Of a DNA stretch of 19,808 nucleotides, positions 1-6,478 are shown in pieces. Source of the DNA: AG41 sp965653495 (GTDB lineage Bacteria; Gemmatimonadota; Gemmatimonadetes; Gemmatimonadales; GWC2-71-9); contig CBFHAJ010000062.1 in assembly GCA_965653495.1 (NCBI GenBank), forward strand, positions 1 through 19,808, given 5' to 3'. The position numbers and the translations under genes are program-made. The notes under the pieces were generated by a model, which was given only the letters and a program-made list of their open reading frames with translations, had not been told where the DNA came from and did not search any database. The first letter of the stretch is position 1, and each line of letters starts with the position of its first letter.

Positions 1-2
1 CA

Positions 3-22
3 CCCCCACCCCACCCCCCCCC
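3..22 (-). repeat. C-tract, G-quadruplex-prone on minus strand
   Basis: The plus strand reads C5-A-C4-A-C9, so the minus strand has long G-runs separated by single T residues, which is the form of a potential G-quadruplex. It lies 34 bp before the GTG start of the cystathionine beta-synthase gene. No promoter or ribosome binding site can be recognised in the remaining bases 23-56. Homopolymers of this length are also error-prone in sequencing, so the exact run lengths are uncertain. Confidence 0.5.
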
Positions 23-56
23 GCTTCCGACTCTACACGGGCGACGCACGACTCGA

Positions 57-1442
57 GTGCCGGCCCACACTAAGCCGTACGGCAACGTCCTCGAGACCAT
101 CGGCTGGACGCCGCTCGTCCGGCTGAACCGCGTGGCGCAGGGGATCCGCACGCCCGTGTACGCGAAGGCCGAGTTCTTCAACCCGGGCGGATCGGTCAAG
201 GACCGCATCGGCCTCGCGATGATCGAGGCGGCGGAGCACGAGGGCCGGCTCAAGCCCGGTGGCCTGGTGGTGGAGGCCACGTCGGGGAACACGGGCGTGG
301 GGCTGGCGCTGGCGGCGGCGGTGAAGGGCGATCATTGCATCTTCACGATGCCCGACAAGATGTCGCAGGAAAAGGCGCGGCTACTGCGCGCCCTGGGCGC
401 GGAGGTCATCATCACGCCGACTGCAGTCCCGCCCGATCATCCCGACAACTACATCATGAAAGGTCGCGCCATCGCCGCGGCCCACCCCAACGCGATCTTC
501 GCCGACCAGCATTACAACCCGGTGAACCCGGACGTGCATTATCGCACCACGGGCCCGGAGATCTGGGAGCAGACCGCGGGTCAGATCACGCATTTCGTGT
601 GCGCGCCCGGCACCGGCGGGACGGTGAGCGGCGCCGGTCGCTACCTGAAGGAGAAACGCGCCAGCATCCGGGTGATCGCCGGCGATCCGGTCGGCTCGAT
701 CTACACGGACTATGCACGGACGCACGCCAAGACCGAAGGCCGCCCGTACAAGGTCGAAGGCATCGGCGGCGACAAGCTTCCGACGTCGCTGCACTGGAAC
801 GTGATCGACGAATGGATCACCGTCTCCGACAAAGACGCCATGCTGATGGCACGGCGCCTGGCACGCGAAGACGGACTGTTCGCGGGCGGCTCGACGGGCG
901 TGAACGTCGTGGCGGCGCTCGAGGTGGCGCGGCGGGTGAACGATCCGAAGGCGCTGGTGGTGACGGTGCTCGCCGACACGGGCGAGCGCTATCTCTCGAA
1001 GGTGTTCAACGACGAGTGGCTGCGCGAGAACCAGATTCTCGAGTCGGAGCGCGTGTCGGTGGCGCAGCTGCTCGAGGCGCGCAACTCGGGCGCTCCCGCC
1101 CTCATCTCCGTCCCGCCCACCGCCACCGTGCGCCAGGCCCTGAACCTGATGAGCACCTACAACGTGTCGCAGCTGCCCGTACTGGACGGTGGCGACGGCG
1201 TGGGCGCCGTGGCGGAGCCGGTCCTCATGGCGCGAGCGCTCGAAGCCCCGGCGACGCTCGACCAGCCGGTGCAGGAGGTGATGGACGCGCCGTTTCCGGT
1301 GGTGGATGCCGATGTTCCGGTCGAACGACTCACGACGCTGCTGTCGCGCGACACGCCGGCGGCACTGGTGCGGCGCGACGGGAAGATCGCGGGAATCGTC
1401 ACGCGCTACGACCTGCTGCACCAGCTGGCCGGAATCCGCTGA
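57..1442 (+). CDS. cbs: Cystathionine beta-synthase with C-terminal CBS-domain pair
   Basis: This is a PLP-dependent fold-type II enzyme of 461 residues. The family joins homocysteine with serine (or O-acetylserine) to give cystathionine in the cytoplasm. The PLP lysine is K48 in FNPGGSVKDR, followed by the substrate loop TSGNTG and the glycine-rich phosphate-binding segment GTGGTVSGAG. The segments EGIGGDKLPTSL and FAGGSTGVN favour cystathionine beta-synthase over plain cysteine synthase. After the catalytic domain (about 1-330), residues about 340-460 form two CBS motifs (NVSQLPVLDGG and GKIAGIVTRYDLL), a possible adenosyl-ligand regulatory module. The start is GTG at 57, because the family's N-terminal segment ETIGWTPLVRLNR follows directly; no Shine-Dalgarno sequence is seen. 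The stop overlaps the next start by one base (TGATG), suggesting translational coupling to ddl. An O-acetylserine-dependent enzyme cannot be excluded. Confidence 0.9.
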   Translation: MPAHTKPYGNVLETIGWTPLVRLNRVAQGIRTPVYAKAEFFNPGGSVKDRIGLAMIEAAEHEGRLKPGGLVVEATSGNTGVGLALAAAVKGDHCIFTMPDKMSQEKARLLRALGAEVIITPTAVPPDHPDNYIMKGRAIAAAHPNAIFADQHYNPVNPDVHYRTTGPEIWEQTAGQITHFVCAPGTGGTVSGAGRYLKEKRASIRVIAGDPVGSIYTDYARTHAKTEGRPYKVEGIGGDKLPTSLHWNVIDEWITVSDKDAMLMARRLAREDGLFAGGSTGVNVVAALEVARRVNDPKALVVTVLADTGERYLSKVFNDEWLRENQILESERVSVAQLLEARNSGAPALISVPPTATVRQALNLMSTYNVSQLPVLDGGDGVGAVAEPVLMARALEAPATLDQPVQEVMDAPFPVVDADVPVERLTTLLSRDTPAALVRRDGKIAGIVTRYDLLHQLAGIR

Positions 1443-2503
1443 TGCGGGTCGGGGTGCTCACGGGGGGAGCCTCGGCGGAGCGGGCGGTGGCGTTCGCCGG
1501 CGCCTCGCAGATCGTCCAGGCGCTGCGCGGCCGCGGGCACAGCGTGACGGTGGTCGACACGGTCACCGGCTTGCTCAGCCCTGCCGACGAGCAGCGGCTG
1601 CTCACCACGGCCGTGGGGCGCGATCCACCGGCGGTGGCCGAGCTGGACGAGCGCGAGCGAGCAATGCTCTCGAACGGGCTCGCGACCCTGCCGGCGGTGC
1701 GCGACGCGGAGGTGCTGTTTCTCTGCCTGCACGCGGGTCGCGGGGAGGGGGGGATCCTGCAGGCGGTGCTCGACGTGATCGGCGTTCCCTACACGGGCAG
1801 CAGCGCGCTGGGGAGTGCGCTCGCGATGGACAAGGACCTGTCCAAGCGGCTGTTCCGAGCGGCAGGCGTCCCGGTACCCGCGTGGTTCATGGCCCCGGTG
1901 GCGCCGGAGGACGTGACCACGGCGCTCGGCTGGCCGGTGATCGTGAAGCCGTCGAAGATGGGGTCATCGGTAGGTATGACGCTGGTGCGCAACGCCGAAG
2001 GACTGGATGAGGCAGTGCGGCTCGCCCGGGCGTACGACAGCGAGGTGATGGCGGAGCAATTCATCGCCGGGCGGGAGCTCACGGTCGGGGTGTTAGGCGA
2101 CGTGCCGCTCCCGGTGGGGGAGATCATCCCGAAGCACGAGCTGTTCGACTACGAATGCAAGTACACACCAGGGATGTCGGAGGAGATCTTCCCGGCCCGG
2201 CTGGACACGCCGCTGGCGCGCCAGCTCCAAGAGCTGGCGCTCACGGCGCACCGGGCCCTGAAGCTCGGCGGATACTCGCGCGTCGACTTCCGGTTGAGCC
2301 CCGACGGAGACATCTTTTGTCTCGAGGCCAATACGCTCCCCGGCATGACACGGACCAGCCTCCTCCCTCAAGCCGCCCGGGCCGCGGGGATCGAGTTTCC
2401 CGAGCTGTGCGAGCGGATCTGCCGCCTGGCGGGCGCGGCGGGCGCGGCGGGGGGGGCGGGGGGGGCGGGGGGGGGGAACTCCGGGAGCGCGCGCGGGGGA
2501 TAA
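1442..2503 (+). CDS. ddl: D-alanine--D-alanine ligase
   Basis: This is an ATP-grasp ligase of 353 residues that makes the D-Ala-D-Ala dipeptide for peptidoglycan. Family motifs appear in order: VGVLTGGASAER at the N-terminus, the VPYTGSSALGSALAMDK segment, the ATP lysine loop VIVKPSKMGSSVGM, the YTPGMSEEIFPA loop, and the metal-binding end GYSRVDFR with CLEANTLPGMT. The start is ATG 1442, which overlaps the cbs stop by one base. The enzyme core ends near ELCERICRLAG. After it comes an unusual tail of about 20 residues, nearly all Ala, Gly and Ser, encoded by very long G-runs. This tail is not part of the usual family and is probably dispensable. The function call is firm; the exact C-terminus depends on homopolymer lengths being right. 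Confidence 0.93.
   Translation: MRVGVLTGGASAERAVAFAGASQIVQALRGRGHSVTVVDTVTGLLSPADEQRLLTTAVGRDPPAVAELDERERAMLSNGLATLPAVRDAEVLFLCLHAGRGEGGILQAVLDVIGVPYTGSSALGSALAMDKDLSKRLFRAAGVPVPAWFMAPVAPEDVTTALGWPVIVKPSKMGSSVGMTLVRNAEGLDEAVRLARAYDSEVMAEQFIAGRELTVGVLGDVPLPVGEIIPKHELFDYECKYTPGMSEEIFPARLDTPLARQLQELALTAHRALKLGGYSRVDFRLSPDGDIFCLEANTLPGMTRTSLLPQAARAAGIEFPELCERICRLAGAAGAAGGAGGAGGGNSGSARGG
2449..2476 (+). repeat. G8-C-G8-C-G10 tract at the 3' end of ddl
   Basis: Three consecutive G-runs of 8, 8 and 10 are separated by single C residues. They encode the Gly/Ala tail of Ddl and end 34 bp before the rhomboid ATG. The tract can form a G-quadruplex on the coding strand and in mRNA, and is prone to replication or transcription slippage. 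In one shifted frame the reading frame would stay open to 2538, past the rhomboid start, rather than stop at 2503. A sequencing error in run length is a real alternative. Confidence 0.7.
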
Positions 2504-2510
2504 TTACACG

Positions 2511-3338
2511 ATGGGCCCGCAGCGAATGTTCGGCATGACGCCTTGGGTGCGCCGGCTGATCGTAGCCAACCTGATCGTCTTTCTCCTCCAGATGACGGTC
2601 TTCGTGAACCCATGGTTTGTGGGCACGTTTGGCTTCGCTCCGCTCGACGCGGTCGCGCGCCCGTGGACGGTAGTGACGTACCTGTTCCTCCACGGCAACT
2701 TTCTGCACCTCGCGTTCAATCTCCTGGCCCTGTACGTGTTCGGGCCGCCGGTGGAAGAGCGGATGGGCGGGGGTCCGTTCATACTTTATTACGGCGTATG
2801 CGGCGTGGGTGGCGCCGCGCTGTCGTACGCGCTGGCGATGACCCTGCAGCAAATCGCGCCGATCGTGGGGGCGTCGGCGGCCGTGTATGGCGTCATGCTC
2901 GCGTTTGCCTGGGCTTGGCCGGACCAGCCCATATCCGTATTCCCGCTGCCGGAACCGATTGCGGCGAAGTGGTTGGTCACGTTCGCCGTGGCGATCTCGC
3001 TGCTCTTGGCGCTGTTGCCCACGAACGACGGCGTGGCGCACCTGGCGCATCTCGGCGGGTTCGCCGCGGGCCTGGTGTACCTGAAGGTGGCGGACTGGCG
3101 GCTGGCGCGCGCCGAGCGGCATCTGCGCCGGGCGTCGGAGCCGAGCGTGCTGGTGCATCCCGCGCGCGCGGCCCGGGCCAGCGCGGCGCCGAAGCCGCGG
3201 CGCAGCGAGCGCGATCCGGCACAAGCGGAGATCGACCGCGTGCTCGACAAGATTTCCGCGCGCGGCATCGAGAGCCTCACGCCCGCCGAGCGGCGCTTCC
3301 TCGCGGAGATGAGCCGCAAGATGCGCGGCCGTTCCTGA
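2511..3338 (+). CDS. Rhomboid-family intramembrane serine protease
   Basis: This 275-residue polytopic membrane protein has about six hydrophobic segments between residues 14 and 192. Rhomboids cleave transmembrane substrates within the bilayer. The catalytic serine is S122 in GASAAVYG and the catalytic histidine is H180 in AHLAHLGG. The conserved HGNFLHLAFN segment (61-70) supplies the His and Asn of the oxyanion region. After the last membrane segment comes a basic linker rich in Ala and Arg. The C-terminal motif SLTPAERRFLAEMSRKMR (about 254-271) is a short helical module seen at the end of many bacterial rhomboids. ATG 2511 is chosen because a GGGGGA stretch at 2495-2500 precedes it; ATG 2526 or 2535 are possible alternatives. 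It follows ddl by 7 bp, so co-transcription is likely. The substrate is unknown. Confidence 0.9.
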   Translation: MGPQRMFGMTPWVRRLIVANLIVFLLQMTVFVNPWFVGTFGFAPLDAVARPWTVVTYLFLHGNFLHLAFNLLALYVFGPPVEERMGGGPFILYYGVCGVGGAALSYALAMTLQQIAPIVGASAAVYGVMLAFAWAWPDQPISVFPLPEPIAAKWLVTFAVAISLLLALLPTNDGVAHLAHLGGFAAGLVYLKVADWRLARAERHLRRASEPSVLVHPARAARASAAPKPRRSERDPAQAEIDRVLDKISARGIESLTPAERRFLAEMSRKMRGRS

Positions 3339-3461
3339 ACGCGGTTCCCGGACCCTAGTCCCCCGAAAAGTCAAGTTGTTGACCGCGCGCCGGCGCGCGC
3401 CCGCGCGCGACGCGCGCTTGTCGGGAGCCGAGCCGGTTCCCAAATTGGGACCGGCCGCCAC
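3339..3461. promoter_or_regulatory. Intergenic region with stacked inverted repeats
   Basis: This 123-bp gap precedes the putative peptidase gene. It holds a 5-bp inverted repeat GTCAA-4-TTGAC at 3370-3383 and a perfect 14-bp palindrome of alternating G and C at 3385-3398, inside a longer GC-alternating stretch. An imperfect dyad at 3432-3455 has outer arms GCCGGT/ACCGGC, inner arms CCCAA/TTGGG and a one-base bulge. The last dyad ends 6 bp before ATG 3462, where a ribosome binding site would be expected and none is visible. It could be an operator or an RNA hairpin controlling translation. There is no T-run, so it is not a typical terminator. Confidence 0.35.
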
Positions 3462-4406
3462 ATGCTCGTCAACCTCGTGCCGGAGTTCCTCGCGGTCCTG
3501 GCCGCGCCCGATCCCCCCGCGGCCTATCACGAGTATCTCGATCGCCACAAGCCGGTCCTGCAGAGCTACTGGCGCAACTACGTTCTCGACCCGACCTCGC
3601 CCCACGCCGAGCAGGTGATCGCCGGCGCGCTGCGCGCCGACCGTGCCGATCTCGATCGCCTGCTCGAGGACGTGGACGTCGCGGCGATCGCGGACGACGC
3701 GTTGCGTCGCTCGCTCGAGCAGCTGGAGGCAGACTGTCCGGTCGACCTGTACCTCATGGTCGGTGTCGGCGGTGCGAACGCGGGAGAGCTGGTCGTTGGC
3801 GGGCGCGGCATCGCGTTTGTCTGTCTCGAGCACTTCACCGGTCGCGCGAATCCGCAGACGTACGGGATGGGGCTCGCCCCACACCTCTTGCCGCTGTGGA
3901 TCGCGCACGAGGTGGCGCATGCGGTGCGTTACACGTCCCCCTCGAGCCGCGCCGACCTGCGGCGCCTGGTGGCCGACGTGCGGGGACACTACGACTATTG
4001 GGACACGGGCAGCCGGGCCACGTTGCGCGAGCTGCTCGCCAACGAGGGCGCGGCCGTGGCGGCGGCGCAGGCGCTCGCCCCCGGCTTTGAGCCGTGGGAA
4101 TACTTCGGCTACACGCGGCGCCAGTACCGGCGCATCCGCGAGCTGGACGCGTTCCTGCGGCGGGCGGCGGCACCGCTGCTCGACGAGTCGGGGCTGGGCC
4201 TGCGACTGCGGTTTCTCTCGGGTGGGATGAGCCCGGCGGCGCGACTGGTCGGAGGCAAAGTGCTGCCCGAGCGGGCCGGTTACTACCTCGGCCTGCGGCT
4301 GGTCGAGAGCTACCTGGCCGAGCGCGGCATCGCGTCGACGGTGCGCGCGGGGGTGGACGAGATCCGGAAGGCGGACGACCGGGCGCTCGGGATCCAAACC
4401 GCATGA
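3462..4406 (+). CDS. Putative HExxH zinc metallopeptidase (DUF2268-like)
   Basis: This 314-residue protein has no evident signal peptide or membrane segment. Residues 149-153 read HEVAH, the zinc-binding HExxH motif, in the context LWIAHEVAHAVRY. A glutamate in LLANEGAAVAAAQAL (E195) is well placed as third metal ligand, which is the gluzincin arrangement seen in DUF2268-type predicted Zn-dependent proteases. The segment GANAGELVVGGRGIAFVCLE (about 104-123) also resembles that family. The helical N-terminal 90 residues show no motif I recognise. No Shine-Dalgarno sequence precedes the ATG; a dyad occupies that position. Its stop overlaps the next start (ATGA). Peptidase activity is inferred from the motif only, and the substrate is unknown. 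Confidence 0.65.
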   Translation: MLVNLVPEFLAVLAAPDPPAAYHEYLDRHKPVLQSYWRNYVLDPTSPHAEQVIAGALRADRADLDRLLEDVDVAAIADDALRRSLEQLEADCPVDLYLMVGVGGANAGELVVGGRGIAFVCLEHFTGRANPQTYGMGLAPHLLPLWIAHEVAHAVRYTSPSSRADLRRLVADVRGHYDYWDTGSRATLRELLANEGAAVAAAQALAPGFEPWEYFGYTRRQYRRIRELDAFLRRAAAPLLDESGLGLRLRFLSGGMSPAARLVGGKVLPERAGYYLGLRLVESYLAERGIASTVRAGVDEIRKADDRALGIQTA

Positions 4407-4633
4407 GCCCACGGGCACGAGCGACGGGGAGGGCGGGAGCGGGGGCGGGGGGCGAACGCCGCAGCAACCGGCCACTGCGGGAAGTGCTGGAGGATCTGCT
4501 CGCGCACACCCGGGAGATCGCGCGGCGCGCCCGGGCAATGACGCCGGCCGAGCTCGATTACGCGCAGCAGCGGCTGGAGTGGCTGGCAGACGAGGTGTGG
4601 CGGGCGGCTACGGGCGAGCGGGTTCCGGAATAG
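4403..4633 (+). CDS. Small hypothetical protein
   Basis: This encodes a 76-residue protein whose ATG overlaps the stop of the putative peptidase gene by 4 bp (ATGA), which supports it being real and translated by coupling. Residues 1-22 are low-complexity Arg/Gly/Ala. Residues about 25-72 are predicted to be helical and amphipathic, including REVLEDLLAHTREIARRA and PAELDYAQQRLEWLADEVW, a possible helical hairpin. There are no cysteines, no signal peptide and no recognised domain. Its 3' end overlaps the end of the convergent M20 gene by 26 bp. The function is unknown; the gene arrangement suggests a partner of the upstream protein. Confidence 0.6.
   Translation: MSPRARATGRAGAGAGGERRSNRPLREVLEDLLAHTREIARRARAMTPAELDYAQQRLEWLADEVWRAATGERVPE
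4426..4452 (+). other. Potential G-quadruplex in 5' end of small gene
   Basis: Five G-runs (4, 3, 3, 5 and 6 G) are separated by loops of 1, 1, 3 and 1 bases. They lie on the coding strand beginning 23 bp after the ATG of the small gene and encode its Gly/Ala-rich N-terminus. The pattern meets the usual four-run rule for a G-quadruplex; formation is not shown. Confidence 0.45.
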
Positions 4634-6230
4634 TCGGGTAGGTGATTCCGAGCTGCTGCAGATAGGTCGCGTACTTCGCCGGGTCGTAATAGAACTTGCG
4701 CATCTGGTCGCGGTATCTCGCCATCTTCTCCGCGTTGAGCCAGGTGGCCGGCTGGTCGGTCGGGCCCATGAGCGGGCGGTACTTCGTCGTCTTGGTCTGT
4801 ACGTTCGCGAAGTAATCCTTCGCGTCGCTGACCAGCTGGGGCCGCAGGAAGAGATCGAGCACCGTCATCGCCTGCACTTTGGCACCGGCGAGCACGCCCT
4901 TGTGCGCGATCGGCGTGGCCATGGCGATGCCGTCCATCCAGCTGTGCCCCGGCGTCTCGGGAATGTTGGCCGGGTAGTACAGCGTCACCGACGGCACCGT
5001 CCACGTCACGTCGCCGATGTCGTCCGAGCCGGTGCCGCTCGAGGCCTTGGCGGCCTCTTCGGGGGAGCGCAGCGGCGCGACGGTCGTGTGGAGCCCGGAG
5101 TCGGGCTGGCCCATCATGCGCTGGACCGCGCGCGCCAAGGCCTGGTCCTTGTCGTCCCAGGGCGGCATGCCCACGCGCACGGCGTTGGCGTGCAGCGCCT
5201 CCGCGATCGGCTTGTTGAAGTGCGGTCGCCAGGCCGATCCGATGACCTGGACGGTATCGAGTGTGGTGAAGGTCGACAGGGCAGCGCCACGCGCGATCTG
5301 CTTCGCGTCCTCGAACATCTTCGTGACGCGCTCGTAGTCACGCTCCCGGAAGTAGAACCACACGGCGGCGGTCGAGGGGACGACGTTGGGCTGGTCACCG
5401 CCGTCGGTGATGACGTAGTGCGAGCGCTGCGCCGGCTCCATGTGCTCGCGGTGGTACTCCCACGCGTTGGCCATGGCCATCACGCCGTCGAGCGCGCTGC
5501 GGCCGCGCCACGGCGCGCCAGCGGCGTGCGCGCTCTGTCCCTTGAACTTGAAGACGGCCGAGATTAGAGCGAGCGCGGGCTCGTCGCCCCACGAGATCCC
5601 GTATTCGTCGCCCACGTGCGCGAACAGGTTCGCGTCCACATCGCGAAACACGCCCGCTCGCACGTAGAACGCCTTGCTCGCGAGCTGCTCTTCGGCCACG
5701 CCCGGCCACAGCAGGATGGTGCCGGAGATGCGCTCGCGGGCCATGACGTCCTTCAGCGCGAGCGCCGCGTGGATGTTGAGCGGCACGCCGCTGTTGTGGC
5801 CCTCGCCGTGGCCCGGCGCGCCCGCGACGATGGGATCGTGCGCCGCCACGCCGGGCTTCTGGCTCGCCTGCGGGATGCAGTCGATGTCGGAGCCGAGCGC
5901 GATGACCGGCCGGCCGCTGCCCCAGCGCGCCACCCACGCGGTGGGGATGCCGGCGACCCCGCGCTCGAGGGTGAAGCCGTTGCGCTCGAGGATCCCGGCC
6001 AGATAGCGCGAGGTCTCGACCTCCTGCATGCCCAGCTCACCGAAAGAGTAGACCTGGTCGACCATCTGCTGCGCGAAGGTCGCCTTGGCGTCGATAGCGC
6101 GGGCGACCTCCGTCTTGAGGCGGTCGAGGCGCGGGTCGGGGGGGGACGGGGGCGCCTGGACGGCGGCCGGAGCGACGCTGCTGCACAGCAGCAGCAGCGG
6201 GACGAACAGCAGGAGAGTCGAGGCGCGCAT
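4608..6230 (-). CDS. Secreted M20 family amidohydrolase, AbgB-like
   Basis: This 540-residue protein begins with a Sec-type signal peptide (hydrophobic core LLLFVPLLLLCSSVA, probable cleavage after AVQA near residue 26). It is therefore likely exported, followed by a short Pro-rich linker. The mature part resembles the B subunit of p-aminobenzoyl-glutamate hydrolase and other M20 amidohydrolases. Matching segments are GSDIDCIPQAS, GHGEGHNSG (140-148), the dimerisation-domain region SAHAAGAPWRGRSALDGV, NVVPSTAAVWF, SDDIGDVTWTVP and IAHKGVLAGAK near the C-terminus. In AbgB the metal segment reads GHGCGHN; here Cys is replaced by Glu. ATG 6230 is chosen because the signal peptide begins there; a GTG at 6308 would place 26 non-hydrophobic residues before it. 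No ribosome binding site is visible. The gene is divergent from fae and convergent with the small gene. The substrate is not established; N-acyl amino acids or aminobenzoyl-glutamate are candidates. Confidence 0.85.
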   Translation of the reverse strand: MRASTLLLFVPLLLLCSSVAPAAVQAPPSPPDPRLDRLKTEVARAIDAKATFAQQMVDQVYSFGELGMQEVETSRYLAGILERNGFTLERGVAGIPTAWVARWGSGRPVIALGSDIDCIPQASQKPGVAAHDPIVAGAPGHGEGHNSGVPLNIHAALALKDVMARERISGTILLWPGVAEEQLASKAFYVRAGVFRDVDANLFAHVGDEYGISWGDEPALALISAVFKFKGQSAHAAGAPWRGRSALDGVMAMANAWEYHREHMEPAQRSHYVITDGGDQPNVVPSTAAVWFYFRERDYERVTKMFEDAKQIARGAALSTFTTLDTVQVIGSAWRPHFNKPIAEALHANAVRVGMPPWDDKDQALARAVQRMMGQPDSGLHTTVAPLRSPEEAAKASSGTGSDDIGDVTWTVPSVTLYYPANIPETPGHSWMDGIAMATPIAHKGVLAGAKVQAMTVLDLFLRPQLVSDAKDYFANVQTKTTKYRPLMGPTDQPATWLNAEKMARYRDQMRKFYYDPAKYATYLQQLGITYPTIPEPARP

Positions 6231-6301
6231 GGAGGGGTTCCCGGTCGGCGTAACAATGCGCTGCTCCGGGACCCCGCACCAGGGCACATACGGCCGTGGC
6301 C

Positions 6302-6330
6302 TTGACACCCATTGGAGCGGCGGGCAGGTT
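6302..6330 (+). promoter_or_regulatory. Candidate sigma-70-type promoter upstream of fae
   Basis: A perfect -35 consensus TTGACA lies at 6302-6307. With a 17-bp spacer the -10 position is CAGGTT (6325-6330), which keeps only A2, T6 and little else of TATAAT, so the -10 is weak. It lies in the 248-bp gap between the divergent M20 and fae genes and would give a leader of about 140 nt. This is a sequence-match proposal only. Confidence 0.3.
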
Positions 6331-6376
6331 AGCTCCCCATCGATACGGCTCCGTAGGAGCTACCCGCAGACGCGGG
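6327..6376 (+). promoter_or_regulatory. Nested inverted repeats upstream of fae
   Basis: Outer arms at 6327-6336 and 6356-6365 pair at 9 of 10 positions (core TAGCTCC/GGAGCTA). Nested inside is a perfect TACGG-CT-CCGTA hairpin (6344-6355). A third perfect hairpin CCCGC-AGAC-GCGGG (6363-6376) shares bases 6363-6365 with the right outer arm, so the two structures exclude each other. The element could be an operator overlapping the candidate -10 region, or a switching RNA leader for fae. It matches no riboswitch class I recognise. Confidence 0.4.
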
Positions 6377-6467
6377 ACGGCGTGGTCCTCCACATCCCTC
6401 TGGCCACGCTGCTCTCAACGCCGCATCAGTGACGACCTGCAGGCGAACTCGTGGACCCATCCGGATC

Positions 6468-6474
6468 GGGAGGT
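6468..6474 (+). promoter_or_regulatory. Strong Shine-Dalgarno site of fae
   Basis: GGGAGGT ends 4 bp before ATG 6479, a near-perfect anti-SD match at good spacing. It fixes the start of fae at 6479, although the frame is open upstream to 6296. It is one of the best ribosome binding sites in the window, in line with Fae being an abundant protein in methylotrophs. Confidence 0.8.
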
Positions 6475-6478
6475 AGTT

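Noticed and set aside
335..1441. Long plus-strand frame preceding Ddl in the same frame
   Set aside because: It overlaps cystathionine beta-synthase, and its translation is Arg/Gly/His-rich with no motif. Only the part from ATG 1442 is Ddl.
3379..3384. TTGACC as -35 box for the peptidase gene
   Set aside because: The expected -10 position falls in an alternating GC stretch.
2241..4538. A 765-residue open frame on the minus strand
   Set aside because: It runs antisense through ddl, rhomboid and the peptidase gene, which all have clear family motifs. Its translation is Arg/Pro/His-rich and shows no domain; long antisense frames are expected at this G+C.
6296..6478. Upstream extension of the fae frame
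   Set aside because: The family N-terminus begins at 6479 with a strong ribosome binding site. The extension is Arg/Ser-rich and contains the dyad elements.
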